A stretch of 64,000 nt of DNA, from positions 310,001-374,000 of the forward strand of contig NHNW01000017.1 of NCBI GenBank assembly GCA_002786025.1. Reading direction: 5' to 3'. The translations under genes and the position numbers were made by a program. The notes beneath the pieces were generated by a model. The model was not told the DNA's origin. It ran no database searches and saw nothing but the letters and a program-made list of their open reading frames with translations. This stretch comes from Zasmidium citrigriseum. Taxonomy: Eukaryota > Ascomycota > Dothideomycetes > Mycosphaerellales > Mycosphaerellaceae. Of this stretch, positions 50,201-60,390 are shown one piece after another (position 1 is the first letter of the stretch; each line of letters begins with the position of its first letter).

Positions 50201-51844
50201 CCAAATCCTGCGAATGGAGTGCTCGGCATTCCATTGTTCGCCTGTGGTGTCTGTCCAAATCCTGCGAATGGAGTGCTCGAGATTCCACCGTTCTGCTGTG
50301 ACGTCTGTCCAAATCCTGCGAAGGCAGTGCTCGAGTTTTCACTGCTATCCTGTACTTTCTGGCCGATGCCCGCAAACATGCTGCTGGGCTTCTCTCCATT
50401 CTCTTGTGGCTTCTGCCCGAACCCAAGGAAAGGGTTGCTCGGCGTGCTCGGCTTGTCGGTCTTCGGAGCCTTTTGTCCAAATCCACCAAATGTGGTGCTC
50501 GTCGTCTCCGGCGCTTTCTGCGAAAGACCACCGAACGACGTGCTTGGCTGGTTGGTGTTATTTTGCGATCCCTGGCCAAATCCACCAAATGACGGTGTGC
50601 TCTGGGTGTTGTTGCTCTCTTGTGGCTTCTGACCAAATGCGCTTCCTGACGTGAAGCCATTCTGCTTTGGTTCCTGTATCTCTTGCTGCACCACTCCAGA
50701 TGGTGTGCCAGGCTTGGAATACTCCACTATTCTGAATGTGCCAGACCTTGGGCCATCGTATTTGCCCGAGCTCGATGGAAGCGGTGGCATCTTTGGGCCA
50801 AATTCAGCTTCACTAAACTCATATTTGCCATCCTGCGATCGCGTTACGCCAGAGGGCAACGACTTTGTGCTCTTCTGATCTTGTGGCTTGCCGAAGCTGC
50901 CAAACGTGCTACTCGTGGTCGTTGCCGGCGTCGTGTTGTTCTGCTGGTTCTGTCCGAAGCCGCCGAATGAAGATGTAGTGTTCGTCTGTTGCGACTGTTG
51001 GGTGGACCCAAATGACGAGCCGAAGGTGAAGCCGCTCTGCGGCGGTTGCGTGGAGCTCGAGTTCATGTTTGAGCCGAAGCTGGGCGCGGCGGACTGCCCG
51101 AACGTGTTGCTGGTGCCGTTCTGTTGCGGCGCGAAAGAGGGTGCTGGTGTCGACGTGCCGAACTGGAAGGGGGTGGAAGAGCCGCCGTTCTGGGCTGGTG
51201 CGTCTTGTTGGCCGCCGAACTGGAAGGAGAAGTTGGAGCTGAAGGTGGCCGCTTGTTGCTGCGGTGGCGCATTGGCGGCCGGCGTTGTGAAGGCGGGCGA
51301 TGCGCCTCGAGAGCGGCTGGCGGCGCCGGCGGGCTTCTTCGCAGCTGCGATTCTGTTGTTGAGGTCAGCGCCGTTCACGAGCCTATCCCACTTGCGCGAA
51401 GACATGCACTGGAATATGCGGGATGTAGTCCTTGGCCAAATGCATGTCGTACAGCATTCTGGCCAGCTGATCCATTGACACCTTCGGCCGGTTTTCTTCT
51501 TCGACGTCCATGCTGTTGGGTGGGTGGGTGTGGTTGTCGAATTTGGAGGTGCAGCGGTTGAAGAAAAGAGTGCGGCGAACAATAGGACTCGAGCTCTATT
51601 GTCGCGTTTGTCGCGCTCATGTACGCTGCCCCGCCCCGCCGCGGCCCTCCCCGCGGCGACAAGGTTCGCATCTCGCACCACAGCACGTATGTAGGAAAAT
51701 CAAGTCTACTCACTTTCTACGGGCCATCTGGGCCGCCGTGGCCTTTACAGGCTTGTCTGAGCCATCCATGCTGTTGGAATTGGAATATCCACCGTATCTC
51801 TCTTCGTCGCCGCCGAAGTTTGCGCCGGGGCCGCGCTTGCTCAT
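47278..51844 (-). CDS. FG-repeat nucleoporin with C-terminal Ran-binding domain (Nup2/Nup50-like)
   Basis: Exon 1 51844-51714, a 361-bp intron, exon 2 51352-47278; 1401 residues. The N-terminal segment (MSKRGPGANFGGDEERYGG, ATAAQMARRK|IAAAKK) resembles the importin-binding start of fungal Nup2 proteins. The middle is FG-rich: GFGQ, SFGG and SFQFGG motifs, including an array of about nine units of the FAGFGQTPQANGGMPSTP type (about 50070-50600), and two near-identical ALFQKPTSQPS units (about 49100-49180). Residues about 1280-1400 form a RanBD1-like domain (LLELKNLKSKKFVK, KNKSTGKTRILQKVG). It should act in Ran-dependent nuclear transport. The long intron holds a same-strand ORF that may be an alternative first exon. 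Confidence 0.87.
51383..51511 (-). other. 42-codon ORF within the nucleoporin intron; possible alternative first exon
   Basis: ATG at 51511, TAG at 51385-51383. The translation is acidic then helical (MDVEEENRPKVSMDQLARM, then a stretch with YDMHLAKDYIPHIP). A GTACGA donor at 51452 would cut it after 59 nt in phase 2, matching the phase of the shared acceptor at 51353, so it can feed the main nucleoporin exon. It could equally be an upstream ORF or an independent micropeptide. Confidence 0.4.
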
Positions 51845-52572
51845 GTTCTTGCCGTTTTCTCGATGCGCGCGCGGTCGGAGGGGGTCCCGTTTGTTGGGGT
51901 GGTGGTTATGCGTTCGGTACGTCACCGGCAGCGAGGGTGCGAGGTTTTATGTACAGTCGCGGTCGCAAGTGAATAGGCGCGGGTCGGCGGAGCTGCCATG
52001 CGCAGGCAGAGGAGGGGAACGCGTGATGGGATGGGTTGGGAGGAAATGCGCGGGCGTGAGGATGGTCTTTGAGGAACAGGTGCGGTTCGAGGAGAAGCAA
52101 CAACGGAACTTTGCAGGAAGGATCGCCCGAAAGAAACGCACCAATCACGTGCGCGTCGCTACTGTAGTTTGCTGGCAGTCTGCGATTTGCTGCGACAATA
52201 CGTCTACTGTGCTCTCGAACATGCGTCCTCCAAAATTGACAATGACTTTGAGTCGCTCGTGCTCCTTCCTTCTGCAAGTCGCGCCTGCCTTGTGAGCTGC
52301 AAACAGCGAGTGAAGTTGGGAAAGCGCGAGTGACGTGTTTTCCACGGCAACAACCACCCGCACAGACATTCACATTCACATTGCGGCGAGTGCGCATAGA
52401 CCAGATTTGAGGAGTGCGAGAGAAAGTCATATACTGAAAACTCGAAACACGTTCATTGCATTCAATTCATTCCGTTGCGTAAGATAGGTGTACAGTTGGC
52501 GGTCCTCCGAGGCAAGACCGGCCTCCCGCACCAAAGCGCCATCAAAAATGCATCTACTCATCGCACACCCGT
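51845..52572. other. Intergenic upstream of the nucleoporin gene
   Basis: 728 bp; nucleoporin promoter and SCP2 3' flank. No gene is seen. Confidence 0.4.
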
Positions 52573-53138
52573 CTAGAGCTTGGACTGTGGTCGAGCCTTC
52601 TTGAGGATGGGCTCGAGCTTGGTGGCCTTCATCACATTGCCCTTGACCTTCAGCTTGCCGCTCATGAACAGCTTCTGCGCATTGGCCTTCTGGTCGATAA
52701 GCTTGCCAAAGTTGTCTTCGGAGAGCACAAGAGTGACTGCCGCCATGTCAGTCGCATGTCCTAGATCCTACATGACTTGTAAAAGAAGGCCGATGCCATC
52801 TTTCCCGGTGTGTATGGACATCACCTACCATCTGCCTTCTTGCCCTCAGGCGCGGTGCCCTGACCGACGGTACCAGTCTCTTTCAGATCGACATACCACG
52901 ACTTCTCCTCGCCCGATGCGTTCTTGATGGTGAATCCGAAGATCGAGGCGCCCTGCTTGATGGCGTCCTTCTTCGCGGCGGAATCGGAGAGCGCGTTGGC
53001 GATCTCATCGAAGGCGACCGACGAGGGCCACTTAGCTACAGAGTGCTGCCGTCAGTCCTCTGCAACAACATTCGCGGTCTCATCGATAACCGGGCAACCT
53101 GCCCTCAGCCGGCGCTACGTACCATCTGCGACACCCAT
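52573..53138 (-). CDS. Peroxisomal sterol carrier protein 2 (SCP2) domain protein
   Basis: Three exons, 53138-53123 (only 16 nt), 53035-52829 and 52736-52573; 128 residues. SCP2 domains bind lipids and fatty acyl-CoA in peroxisomes. Seen: FDEIANALSDSAAKKDAIKQ (20-residue helix), GASIFGFTIKNASGEEKSWYVDLKETG (in two parts: GASIFGFTIKN, EEKSWYVDLKETG), VTLVLSEDNFGKLI and the closing FMSGKLKVKGNVMKATKLEPIL (in part), ending in SKL, a canonical PTS1. Single-domain length is normal. The micro-exon carries the start codon and would be missed by simple gene calling. It probably supports beta-oxidation together with enzymes such as the SKL-tagged ligase at 37-39 kb. Confidence 0.9.
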
Positions 53139-53660
53139 TCTGGTGGATTATGTGAGAAGCTGGAAAGGGAGCGGATTCAAAGGAATTCGTGGACGTCGCA
53201 AACAGTCTGCACAAAGAACAAGGGGTGATTAGGTATACAGCGTATAGTGGAAGAAATCAGGAAGGACAGGAAAGCCATATGATGCTTATATCACAGCACG
53301 CCGGCGCACATGACTTCAGAAAGTCAATCCACGAATGCCTCGGTGATCGACGCCTGTACCCCAGATCTAACCGCTTGCATGTGAAAGGCCCGGAGTGGAA
53401 AAGGCCGAAGTTTCGTGGGAGAGCGAGAACGAGGCCGGTCCGGTCGCCGTGGCATTCTGCAGACGCGTCACGTTTCAACTTTCATCATCGAGCAGCCCAC
53501 TTTGGTTCCGCCATCATCAATACGACTGCCTGGATATATGAATGTTTTCAATTATCAACGAATGAGGAAATCGACAGTCCGTCTGAAGCTACCTGCGTGA
53601 CCGAAACAAGCCCTTTCAAAAGCAGTCACCATTCATTCATTCATTTGACCTACGACATCT
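53139..53660. other. Intergenic upstream of the SCP2 gene
   Basis: 522 bp; SCP2 promoter and 3' flank of the transporter gene. Nothing else was recognised. Confidence 0.4.
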
Positions 53661-55309
53661 CTATCGCTCTCTCATCTCTCTTCGCAGATACCAAGCCCTC
53701 CATGAAGCTGCTGAACCGGCGACACACGCCAACAGCATAGCCCATCTAGCTTCGTCGTGAAGCCCGAGAACCTTCACGCCAGCGAACAATGCTGAACAAA
53801 GTCCTGCCGCCAGGATCTGCGGTGCAGAGAGCGCAGCGTTGTGCAGACTTGTCAAAGTTCCTGCATCGTGGGATCCCGTTACCTCTCTGCCGATGAGTGC
53901 GAATGGTACCCAATTCGACAAGGCTCTTGGAATGCCCACAAGAGCCACAGCCCAGACACCTTGCGCTTTGTTGGCAATGAACAGACTGGCCATCATGGTC
54001 ATCGTGAAGAGGACATGTCCAGCGAGCCACAGATTGACCAACAGAATCAGGGGCCTTCTGCTGCTTGTATCCTTTGTGCGACCTGATGAAGACTCGCTAC
54101 ATTGTGAGGTTATGGCCAAACCAATCGAAGCGCCTAGCATGACAAGTGTGAATGGCAGCGAGTCAAAGACCGCCTCTTCTGCAGCATAGAGATGTCCGGA
54201 TTGACTTGTGAGCGTCAACTCGTTCAGGCCCGCCAGGTATCTAGATGGGATCAGCGATCAACAGTCACTTGAGGATTCCCCATCACTTGACTCACGCAGT
54301 CTGATAATACAACGCAGGGAACCATCCCAGCCAGGAGAAGAACTGGACTTGGAGGGTGAGTTGCACCCGCCTCGGCAGCGAGCGCAAGCAATCAACATTG
54401 CGCTGAATGGCGCTCATCAAGGAGAGCGAATATCGAGCAGTCGTCCCGGAAGATCTGGTCCTCTCCTTCGCATTTTTATACGGGCAAAGCACAGTGATCG
54501 CCGAGCAGAGCAGCAGCATCAATGCCACTAGGAGGCTGAGATTCTGGAACCGCAAGATCTCCGACCATGCACTTGGAGGTTGACCACCGATGGGCATCGA
54601 AGCGAGAGCGTATCCGCAGACCGTTCCAAATGCAATCAGAACTCCTTGCCAGGCCGCGAACTGCGACTGTCCGCGTTTGGAGCACACCTCGTGCAATAAC
54701 GTGCGTATGCCGCCTTGCAATGGCTGTACGGAGATGCTCAGGCCCCAGACCCAGACAAAGGCGTTGCATACCAACAACACTGTCTCGTATCGCTGGCCAA
54801 AGAATTGTTCGAGAAACACAACAATGTTCGGGATCCATGCCAATCCGATCATGCAAACGGCAGTGGCGATTGCGCCTCCGAGTATGAACGGCTTGCGCTT
54901 GTTGCGTCCTGGTCCTGGATCGTAAGAATCGCTGACTGCACCGAGAATTGGCTGTACAATCATTCCGGAGATTGGGCCCGAGATCCATAGGAGAGCCGAG
55001 AGCGACATTGGGATACCAATGGTGGTCAGGTACGACTGGAAGACGGTCAGAAACAAATATCTCCGGGTCCATACGACGTCGAACGTACTGTTCCTCGAGC
55101 AAAGATCGTCGACCACACCAGCTGCAATCTTCACACGTCGGTCAGTGGATGTGACGTCTAGAGGATCTGAGAATCACTGATTGAGCATACCCCCATAAGG
55201 TGCAACTGGCCAAAGCAAGTCGGACATTGCTGCCTCGCTGCGTATCTTCAATCGCTCCTTTCAGCTCCTCCGCCTCCTCAATGCGCGAGTAGACCGCCTG
55301 CCTGGGCAT
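53661..55309 (-). CDS. Sucrose/glycoside-H+ symporter-like MFS transporter (GPH/SUT family)
   Basis: Four exons: 55309-55178, 55121-55089 (33-nt micro-exon), 55035-54296 and 54240-53661 (introns 56, 53 and 55 bp); 494 residues. The micro-exon supplies LVWSTIFARGT, completing TM helix 1. Then come SGPISGMIVQPILGAVSDS, the GPH-family loop DPGPGRNKRKPFILGGA, and about 12 TM helices ending in GSAASWRAWYLRREMRER. Related proteins (plant SUTs, fission yeast Sut1, mammalian SLC45) move sucrose, maltose or other sugars with protons. The first donor (GTGATT) is weak, so the N-terminus is less certain. Closeness to the RiPP-like locus allows, but does not show, an export role. Confidence 0.85.
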
Positions 55310-56189
55310 TCTTTCCACTTCCAACAGGATCAACAAGATTTCCACAAAACAGGAATTGACGACTTGGGAGGACTTCAGACGAATCGAAGGCTATGAAATC
55401 TAAGAAGGGCCTCGCCAGCTTACATACCCACCACCCGGCCGGCTTTCGTCGATCCACCCACAACAAGCTTTTGCTATTGGTTTTCACCTCCTAGGACCAA
55501 CTGTCAATAGCGACTCCCGCCCAACGATAGAACCCCGTGATCAGCCGTCGGACTTCGGGCTTTCTTTCCTGCTGGCAAGGTGGTCTGATATCCGAAGATC
55601 ATGCGGCTCGTAAGGCTGCGCTGCGCTGCGATGGCTATGTGAAAGTGGGTCTATTGCGTCTTTTTACAACTTGGGTGGCTTGAGTCAAGAGGTGATATCC
55701 ACACGCTGCACATGACAAAGACACTTCTTGCTGTGGATTCGACTTCAGCATCTACACCCCTGAGTTTCAGACGATATGCAAGATCTCGACCAACGCCTTC
55801 AGGCTGGGGTGGACTTGGAAAGTAAACAACTATCGGTCTGCCCGCTCTATTGGATCTGCTCTGCACTGATCTGCAGAACAGTTAACTTCCTACGATCCAC
55901 AAATATTGGGACGTCACGACGACCTCCACAAACGAGAAACGAAAGGTGAAACTCCAAAATTTATACGAAATCCATTCACATCTATCCAAGGAAAGTAAAG
56001 CACAAGAGACTCCCAAAACTCCCCGCTGTTTTTCTCCTTTTCCACAAATTTTCGCCCCGATCCCCCAAACCCCTCCGCTCAGAAAGAAAGCGACCGTAAC
56101 AGAATCCGAAGATTCAGAAACCAAGGAAAAGCCATTCATCCTCCATCATCGTAAAGTCGCTTCCGTACCAAATCATGGAGCCGTTGGGG
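55310..56189. other. Intergenic between the transporter and the repeat precursor
   Basis: 880 bp: promoter side of the transporter gene and the 3' flank of the repeat-protein gene. No gene was recognised. Confidence 0.4.
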
Positions 56190-57479
56190 CTAGTTCTTGT
56201 CGGCAGCCTTTGGGGACCAAACGTACTGGGGAGCAGCTTCGCCGCGCTTCTCAGCGGCTTTTGGAGACCAGACGTATTGAGGAGCGGCCTCAGCACGCTT
56301 CTCGGCAGCTTTTGGAGACCAGACGTATTGGGGAGCGGCTTCACCAGCCTCCTCACGCTTCTCGGCGGCCTTTGGGGACCAGACGTATTGAGGAGCGGCC
56401 TCAGCACGCTTCTCAGCAGCTTTTGGAGACCAGACGTATTGGGGAGCGGCTTCAGCGGCCTCCTCACGCTTCTCGGCGGCCTTTGGGGACCAGACGTATT
56501 GAGGAGCGGCCTCAGCACGCTTCTCAGCAGCCTTTGGAGACCAGACGTATTGGGGAGCAGCTTCAGCGGCCTCCTCACGCTTCTCGGCGGCCTTTGGGGA
56601 CCAGACGTACTGAGGAGCGGCTTCAGCACGCTTCTCAGCTGCCTTTGGAGACCAGACGTATTGAGGAGCTGCCTCAACTTCCTCTCCTCGCTTCTCGGCG
56701 GCCTTTGGGGACCAGACGTACTGGGGAGCTGCCTCTGCACGCTTCTCGGCGGCCTTTGGGCTCCAGACGTACTGTGGTGCTGCCTCCGCTGCCTCACGCT
56801 TCTCAGCTGCCTTTGGGCTCCAGACATATTGTGGTGCGGCTTCAGCACGCTTCTCGGCGGCCTTTGGGCTCCAGACGTATTGTGGTGCGGCTTCGGCACG
56901 CTTTTCGGCCGCCTTGGGGCTCCAGACATACTGCGGTGCAGCCTCTGCAGCCTCACGTTTCTCGGCCGCCTTAGGGCTCCAGACGTACTGGGGAGCGGCT
57001 TCGGCTGGGTCTCTCTTCTCAGCGGCCTTTGGCGACCAAACATATTGAGGAGCAGCTTCGGCTGGATCTCTCTTCTCAGCTGCCTTTGGCGACCAGACAT
57101 ACTGAGGAGCCGCCTCGGCTGGGTCTCTCTTCTCAGCGGCCTTTGGAGACCACACATACTGGGGCGCCGCCTCAGCGGGATCCCTCTTCTCCGCGGCCTT
57201 CGGGGACCAGACATACTGAGGAGCTGCTTCGGCGGGATCGCGCTTCTCTGCTGCCTTTGGCGACCACACATATTGAGGAGCGGCCTCAGCGGGATCCCGC
57301 TTCTCCGCTGCCTTTGGAGACCAGACATATTGGGGCGCAGCCTCGGCGGCTTCACGCTTGGCGGCGGCCTTTGGAGACCACACATACTGAGGAGCGGCCT
57401 CGCCGCGTGCGTCGATGGCAACAGCGTTGACGGTACCAATCAAGGCCACAAGGGCCGCTGCAGTGAAGCTGTACTTCAT
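56190..57479 (-). CDS. Secreted Kex2-processed repeat precursor (putative RiPP or peptide precursor)
   Basis: Intronless, 429 residues. A signal peptide (MKYSFTAAALVALIGTVNA) is followed by 22 tandem units. Every unit contains the invariant EAAPQYVWSPKAA, and the first 21 end in a Kex2-type KR; the last ends ADKN. Spacers vary: six DPAE units in a block (units 3-8), then units alternating between a bare A and EAAE, EEAAE, EEAGE or GEEVE. X-Ala/X-Pro dipeptides before the core suit Ste13-type trimming. Cleavage would release about 20 copies of a peptide around QYVWSPKAAE. Adjacent UstYa-family genes point to a dikaritin-type cyclic RiPP, whose cores carry an oxidised Tyr (compare YAIG of ustiloxin, YVIP of phomopsin). 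A mating-pheromone precursor is the alternative, but the W/G/C pattern of alpha-pheromones is absent. Confidence 0.9.
   Translation of the reverse strand: MKYSFTAAALVALIGTVNAVAIDARGEAAPQYVWSPKAAAKREAAEAAPQYVWSPKAAEKRDPAEAAPQYVWSPKAAEKRDPAEAAPQYVWSPKAAEKRDPAEAAPQYVWSPKAAEKRDPAEAAPQYVWSPKAAEKRDPAEAAPQYVWSPKAAEKRDPAEAAPQYVWSPKAAEKREAAEAAPQYVWSPKAAEKRAEAAPQYVWSPKAAEKRAEAAPQYVWSPKAAEKREAAEAAPQYVWSPKAAEKRAEAAPQYVWSPKAAEKRGEEVEAAPQYVWSPKAAEKRAEAAPQYVWSPKAAEKREEAAEAAPQYVWSPKAAEKRAEAAPQYVWSPKAAEKREEAAEAAPQYVWSPKAAEKRAEAAPQYVWSPKAAEKREEAGEAAPQYVWSPKAAEKRAEAAPQYVWSPKAAEKRGEAAPQYVWSPKAADKN
56193..57404 (-). repeat. 22-copy tandem repeat (51-60 bp units) encoding the EAAPQYVWSPKAA peptide
   Basis: Units of 17, 19 or 20 codons. 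The peptide core is identical in all copies, while DNA differs at synonymous sites: Gln CAA/CAG, Tyr TAT/TAC, Val GTC/GTG/GTT. The core Ser uses TCN in 17 units but AGC in a central run of five (about 56755-56985). Much of the N-terminal-proximal and C-terminal-proximal arrays look internally duplicated, consistent with birth and death of units. Confidence 0.95.
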
Positions 57480-58692
57480 TTTGATGGAGGTGGACGCTTG
57501 GCGTACGGTTCGGAATGAGTGTGTAGCTCGAGGGGCTTGTGATCGGAAAAGTTGGTAGAGACTGTGTCAAACGATCCAATGAACGATTGGTGATGCTGTT
57601 GTAGCTGATTTGATTGTTGTTGCTGATGATGCCAGAATGCTGCATTCTTCTGGATCTTATATATCTCTGTTGTTGTCTTCGAAGCCCGGAAGTCCATGAT
57701 TGCCAACTTGGCTGATAGTCCGTCGTTGAGGCCGTCGTCAAGTCCGCCATCCAGGTTGTAGTGTTGCCGTACTCCATCCGTCCGCTATGTTCTCCTTTCC
57801 AGTTTCCTCGCGCACGGCGTTGCGATGCGCTACGGGGTATTCTGTCAGCGCTACGCTGCTGTCTCTGTCCCTCCTGACTTGACGACGATGGTCTTAGCGC
57901 GTCATAGCCTACTCGGTCATTAGACATGAGGTCGGTGAAGTCGACGGATTCATTACGGCATCGCTCTGTCAGCCATGAGGCTCGTCAGGACCATGGCGGT
58001 CGTCCTAACTGGAATGTTAGCGTCGCAGGGTCCTGGCGCGTGACATTGCAGTGCTTCTCTCAACGCCGTATTCTCCCGACCGGCGCTCACGTCGATCTTG
58101 ATACCCACGACTCGATGGAACAGCCATCATTGAAGCAGAAATGCGGCCTTGGAGCCTGAGGCAGTCCAAGGCTGGGTGTGAGGCACGCTAGATGTCGCTA
58201 GCTCATTGTCACATGCTCCTCAAGCAGCCTGACTCGTCACCCTGACTGTTCTGCCAGAAAGCAGTCGGTGACCGAGAGCGGGTACGATAGCGGCATTGAC
58301 GAGTGAGGAAGAAGTTTTGAAAGACGAGCGGCGGAGTGGTGGTGGCTAGTGAGCGAGTGGGCCCGTGCGTATCGATGGGTGCTTTTATAGCAGGGGTATG
58401 AAGTCTATGCAGCCCCCCATGCAAACACTGGCATGAGCCATGTCATGATGCATCAAAGGCCCTCGAGGTTCATTGCGGCGGCACCGACGAGGAACGAAGT
58501 TTGTTCGACGGTCATCCGCAGTTGGCCCTTCCCAATACGAGGCCAGTACGAGGCCGAGAAGGTGCTAACGTTTTGCGCAACGATCGAAGGATCGTTGGGA
58601 AGGAAGGAGACACCGTGAATTGTCGGCCATCTTGATTCCTCGAAGCAGTGTCCCATCAATCGTCTCCTCTCTCGTCCATCACCGCATCCAGC
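57480..58692. promoter_or_regulatory. Divergent promoter of precursor and first UstYa gene
   Basis: 1.2 kb between divergent start codons. On the precursor side a TATA-like element (GATATATAAG on the minus strand, about 57656-57666) lies about 180 bp upstream of its ATG, followed by a CAA-rich leader, features of strongly expressed fungal genes. No ORF with a recognisable product was found. Confidence 0.5.
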
Positions 58693-59703
58693 ATGAACGG
58701 CGTTCCCAATTTCAAGGCGCTTCTGAACAACAAATACCATCAAGTCGCCCTTGATGAAGACGGTGGCAAGGAAGAAAGCCCCAGGATCGTCTACACGAAG
58801 CGACCGAACACAGCACTCTACTTATGCATCAGTTTTCTCGCTTTGGGTTGGGCGGCCACGGCCTTTTACATCTACTCTACAAAGTTTGAGTCCAACGGGC
58901 TTCTCCATGTCTATCACAACACTCCAATCCCCAAGGGTGTCTTCAGCCCTGTGAAGAAGGTCTTCAACAGAGACGAGCGATACATTGGGTGGAGTGACGA
59001 AGTGAATCGTAACTGGGACGCACTTGTAGCTGGTAATGCTTGATTGTTTCAAACTCGCATTGACCTGGAAACTGATTCATTCGATAGGTCACGACGCTGT
59101 TTGGATTGAGAATCCCTCAGAATGGGGACTGCCGCCAGGTCAAGTCGCACCATATGATCATCCCAACACTCCAGATCCTAAGCCGCACGACTTTTATGTC
59201 ATCTCGACTCTTCATTCTCTCCATTGCCTCGTAGGACCTTACTCTTCCCGCGGCCTTGAGATGTCGTAGCTAACGGGTTGCTAGAACATGATCCGCTTCC
59301 AATTCTTCGCCAACATCTTTGGACACAACGAGGATGGCGATTTCAACGATCCAGATTACACAGCGAAGCATTGGAATGTCCAGTAAGTCGCTGAAAGAGT
59401 GATCTCCTTCTATCCCAGACTGACATCCTTCAATCATCGAGCATTGCTTTGAGTACATGCGCCAAAGCATTTCATGTGGAGGAGATCTCATCCTGGAAGG
59501 ATCGAGCGCCGTCGATATTGACGGAAAGCAAGTCACATCAGTCACTGGCTGGGGTATGTTGATTTTTCCCGCATTTCGGGTCCTCAATGAATCTGCTAAC
59601 ACATCGACCAGGCGTGGAACACGACTGTATCGACTTCGATTTGCTGTGGCAATTTCAGTATGATCAAGAGGCAAAGTACAATCTCACCTGGCAGAGCCCC
59701 TGA
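58693..59703 (+). CDS. UstYa-family (DUF3328) RiPP oxidase-like membrane protein, with a splice/frame irregularity
   Basis: Exons 58693-59032, 59088-59230, 59285-about 59380, 59442-59553 and 59612-59703. UstYa-type proteins catalyse oxidative cyclisation of ribosomal peptides in fungal dikaritin pathways. Seen: a cytosolic N-terminus, one TM helix (ALYLCISFLALGWAATAFYI), RYIGWSDEVNRNWDALVAG, the first His/Cys motif LHSLHCL, the second motif HCFEYMRQSISCGGD, and GWGVEHDCIDFD near the end. All introns but the third are regular. At the third, the obvious GTAAGT donor (59383) and the only suitable AG (59441) leave the frame off by one and lead to an early stop. A weak GTCCAG donor at 59378 keeps frame, giving about 259 residues. 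The gene may be mis-assembled, weakly spliced or recently inactivated. Confidence 0.85.
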
Positions 59704-59757
59704 GACAGAAAGACAAAGACACTGTAGTAGATCGTGTAGCCTCAATACAGCATCTCG

Positions 59758-60390
59758 TCAAATCCCATATTTACTGACGTCCTTGTTCATCCCCTTCTTC
59801 ACCCAAACGCCTCCTTGAACGCCACCAAAAGCCTTCAGCGTGTGAATGCCACAATCCTCAAAGCCCAGACTCCTGAAAACGCCTTTCGAGGCTTCGTTCT
59901 CCGGATCGAAAAGTCCCAAGACCTCGTGTACACCGACTTCCTTCTCAGCATAGTCCATCAAAGCCTGCGAAGCCTCCCGAGCGTACCCTTTCCTTGTCTC
60001 TTCTGGCAAGATTGCGAAGCCCAGATCGGGTGCTTTGTAGTCGTTGGGACCGTCACCACGCATGAGAGACACCGTCCCGATCAGCTTGCAGCGACTCAAT
60101 GTCCCTTGAAACTCTGTCGTTTCGTTGTTCGTTTCCTTTGACGAAGCCTCTGGCTGTGCCTTCAGCGAGACGAGATAGATGCCATATCCATTGCGACGTT
60201 GATCGTCCGTGATACGTCCTTCGATCCTCTTTCGTGCATCCTCGCGAGTCTTGATCCCAGCATTTCCAAGCGCTGAGATGAATTCAGGTGTGTTGTACAG
60301 CTTGACCAGAAAGTCACAGTGAGCGTCGTTCGAGGGCTGGAGATAAGAGATGTAGAGCCTTGGGGTGGAAATATGGAAGTTCGGGTCCAT
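59758..60390 (-). CDS. GNAT-family acetyltransferase (RimJ/RimL-like)
   Basis: Single exon, 210 residues from the ATG at 60390; the frame extends upstream without a better start. It begins FHISTPRLYISYLQPSND, the classic acetyltransf_3 opening, and continues with KLIGTVSLMRG, PDLGFAILPEETRKGYAREA (acetyl-CoA loop), EVLGLFDPENEASKGVFRSLGF and a C-terminal GGVQGGVWVKKG. This subgroup acetylates N-termini or small amines. It lies between the two UstYa-family genes and converges on the first with 54 bp between stops, so it might modify the peptide. General housekeeping roles are equally possible. Confidence 0.85.
   Translation of the reverse strand: MDPNFHISTPRLYISYLQPSNDAHCDFLVKLYNTPEFISALGNAGIKTREDARKRIEGRITDDQRRNGYGIYLVSLKAQPEASSKETNNETTEFQGTLSRCKLIGTVSLMRGDGPNDYKAPDLGFAILPEETRKGYAREASQALMDYAEKEVGVHEVLGLFDPENEASKGVFRSLGFEDCGIHTLKAFGGVQGGVWVKKGMNKDVSKYGI

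Noticed and set aside
53661..55309. Transporter as a definite member of the peptide cluster
   Set aside because: It belongs to a sugar-symporter family and is separated by 0.9 kb. Nothing in the sequence ties it to peptide export.
56190..57479. Repeat precursor as a mating alpha-pheromone gene
   Set aside because: Signal peptide, KR sites and X-Ala dipeptides fit, but the core lacks the W..W..G or cysteine pattern of ascomycete alpha-pheromones, and UstYa genes flank it. Kept only as an alternative.
56175..57518. Long plus-strand open frames (up to 447 codons) across the repeat array
   Set aside because: They are antisense mirrors of the 22-copy repeat. The minus-strand frame has a signal peptide and Kex2 logic, and the conserved peptide with synonymous codon changes is on that strand.
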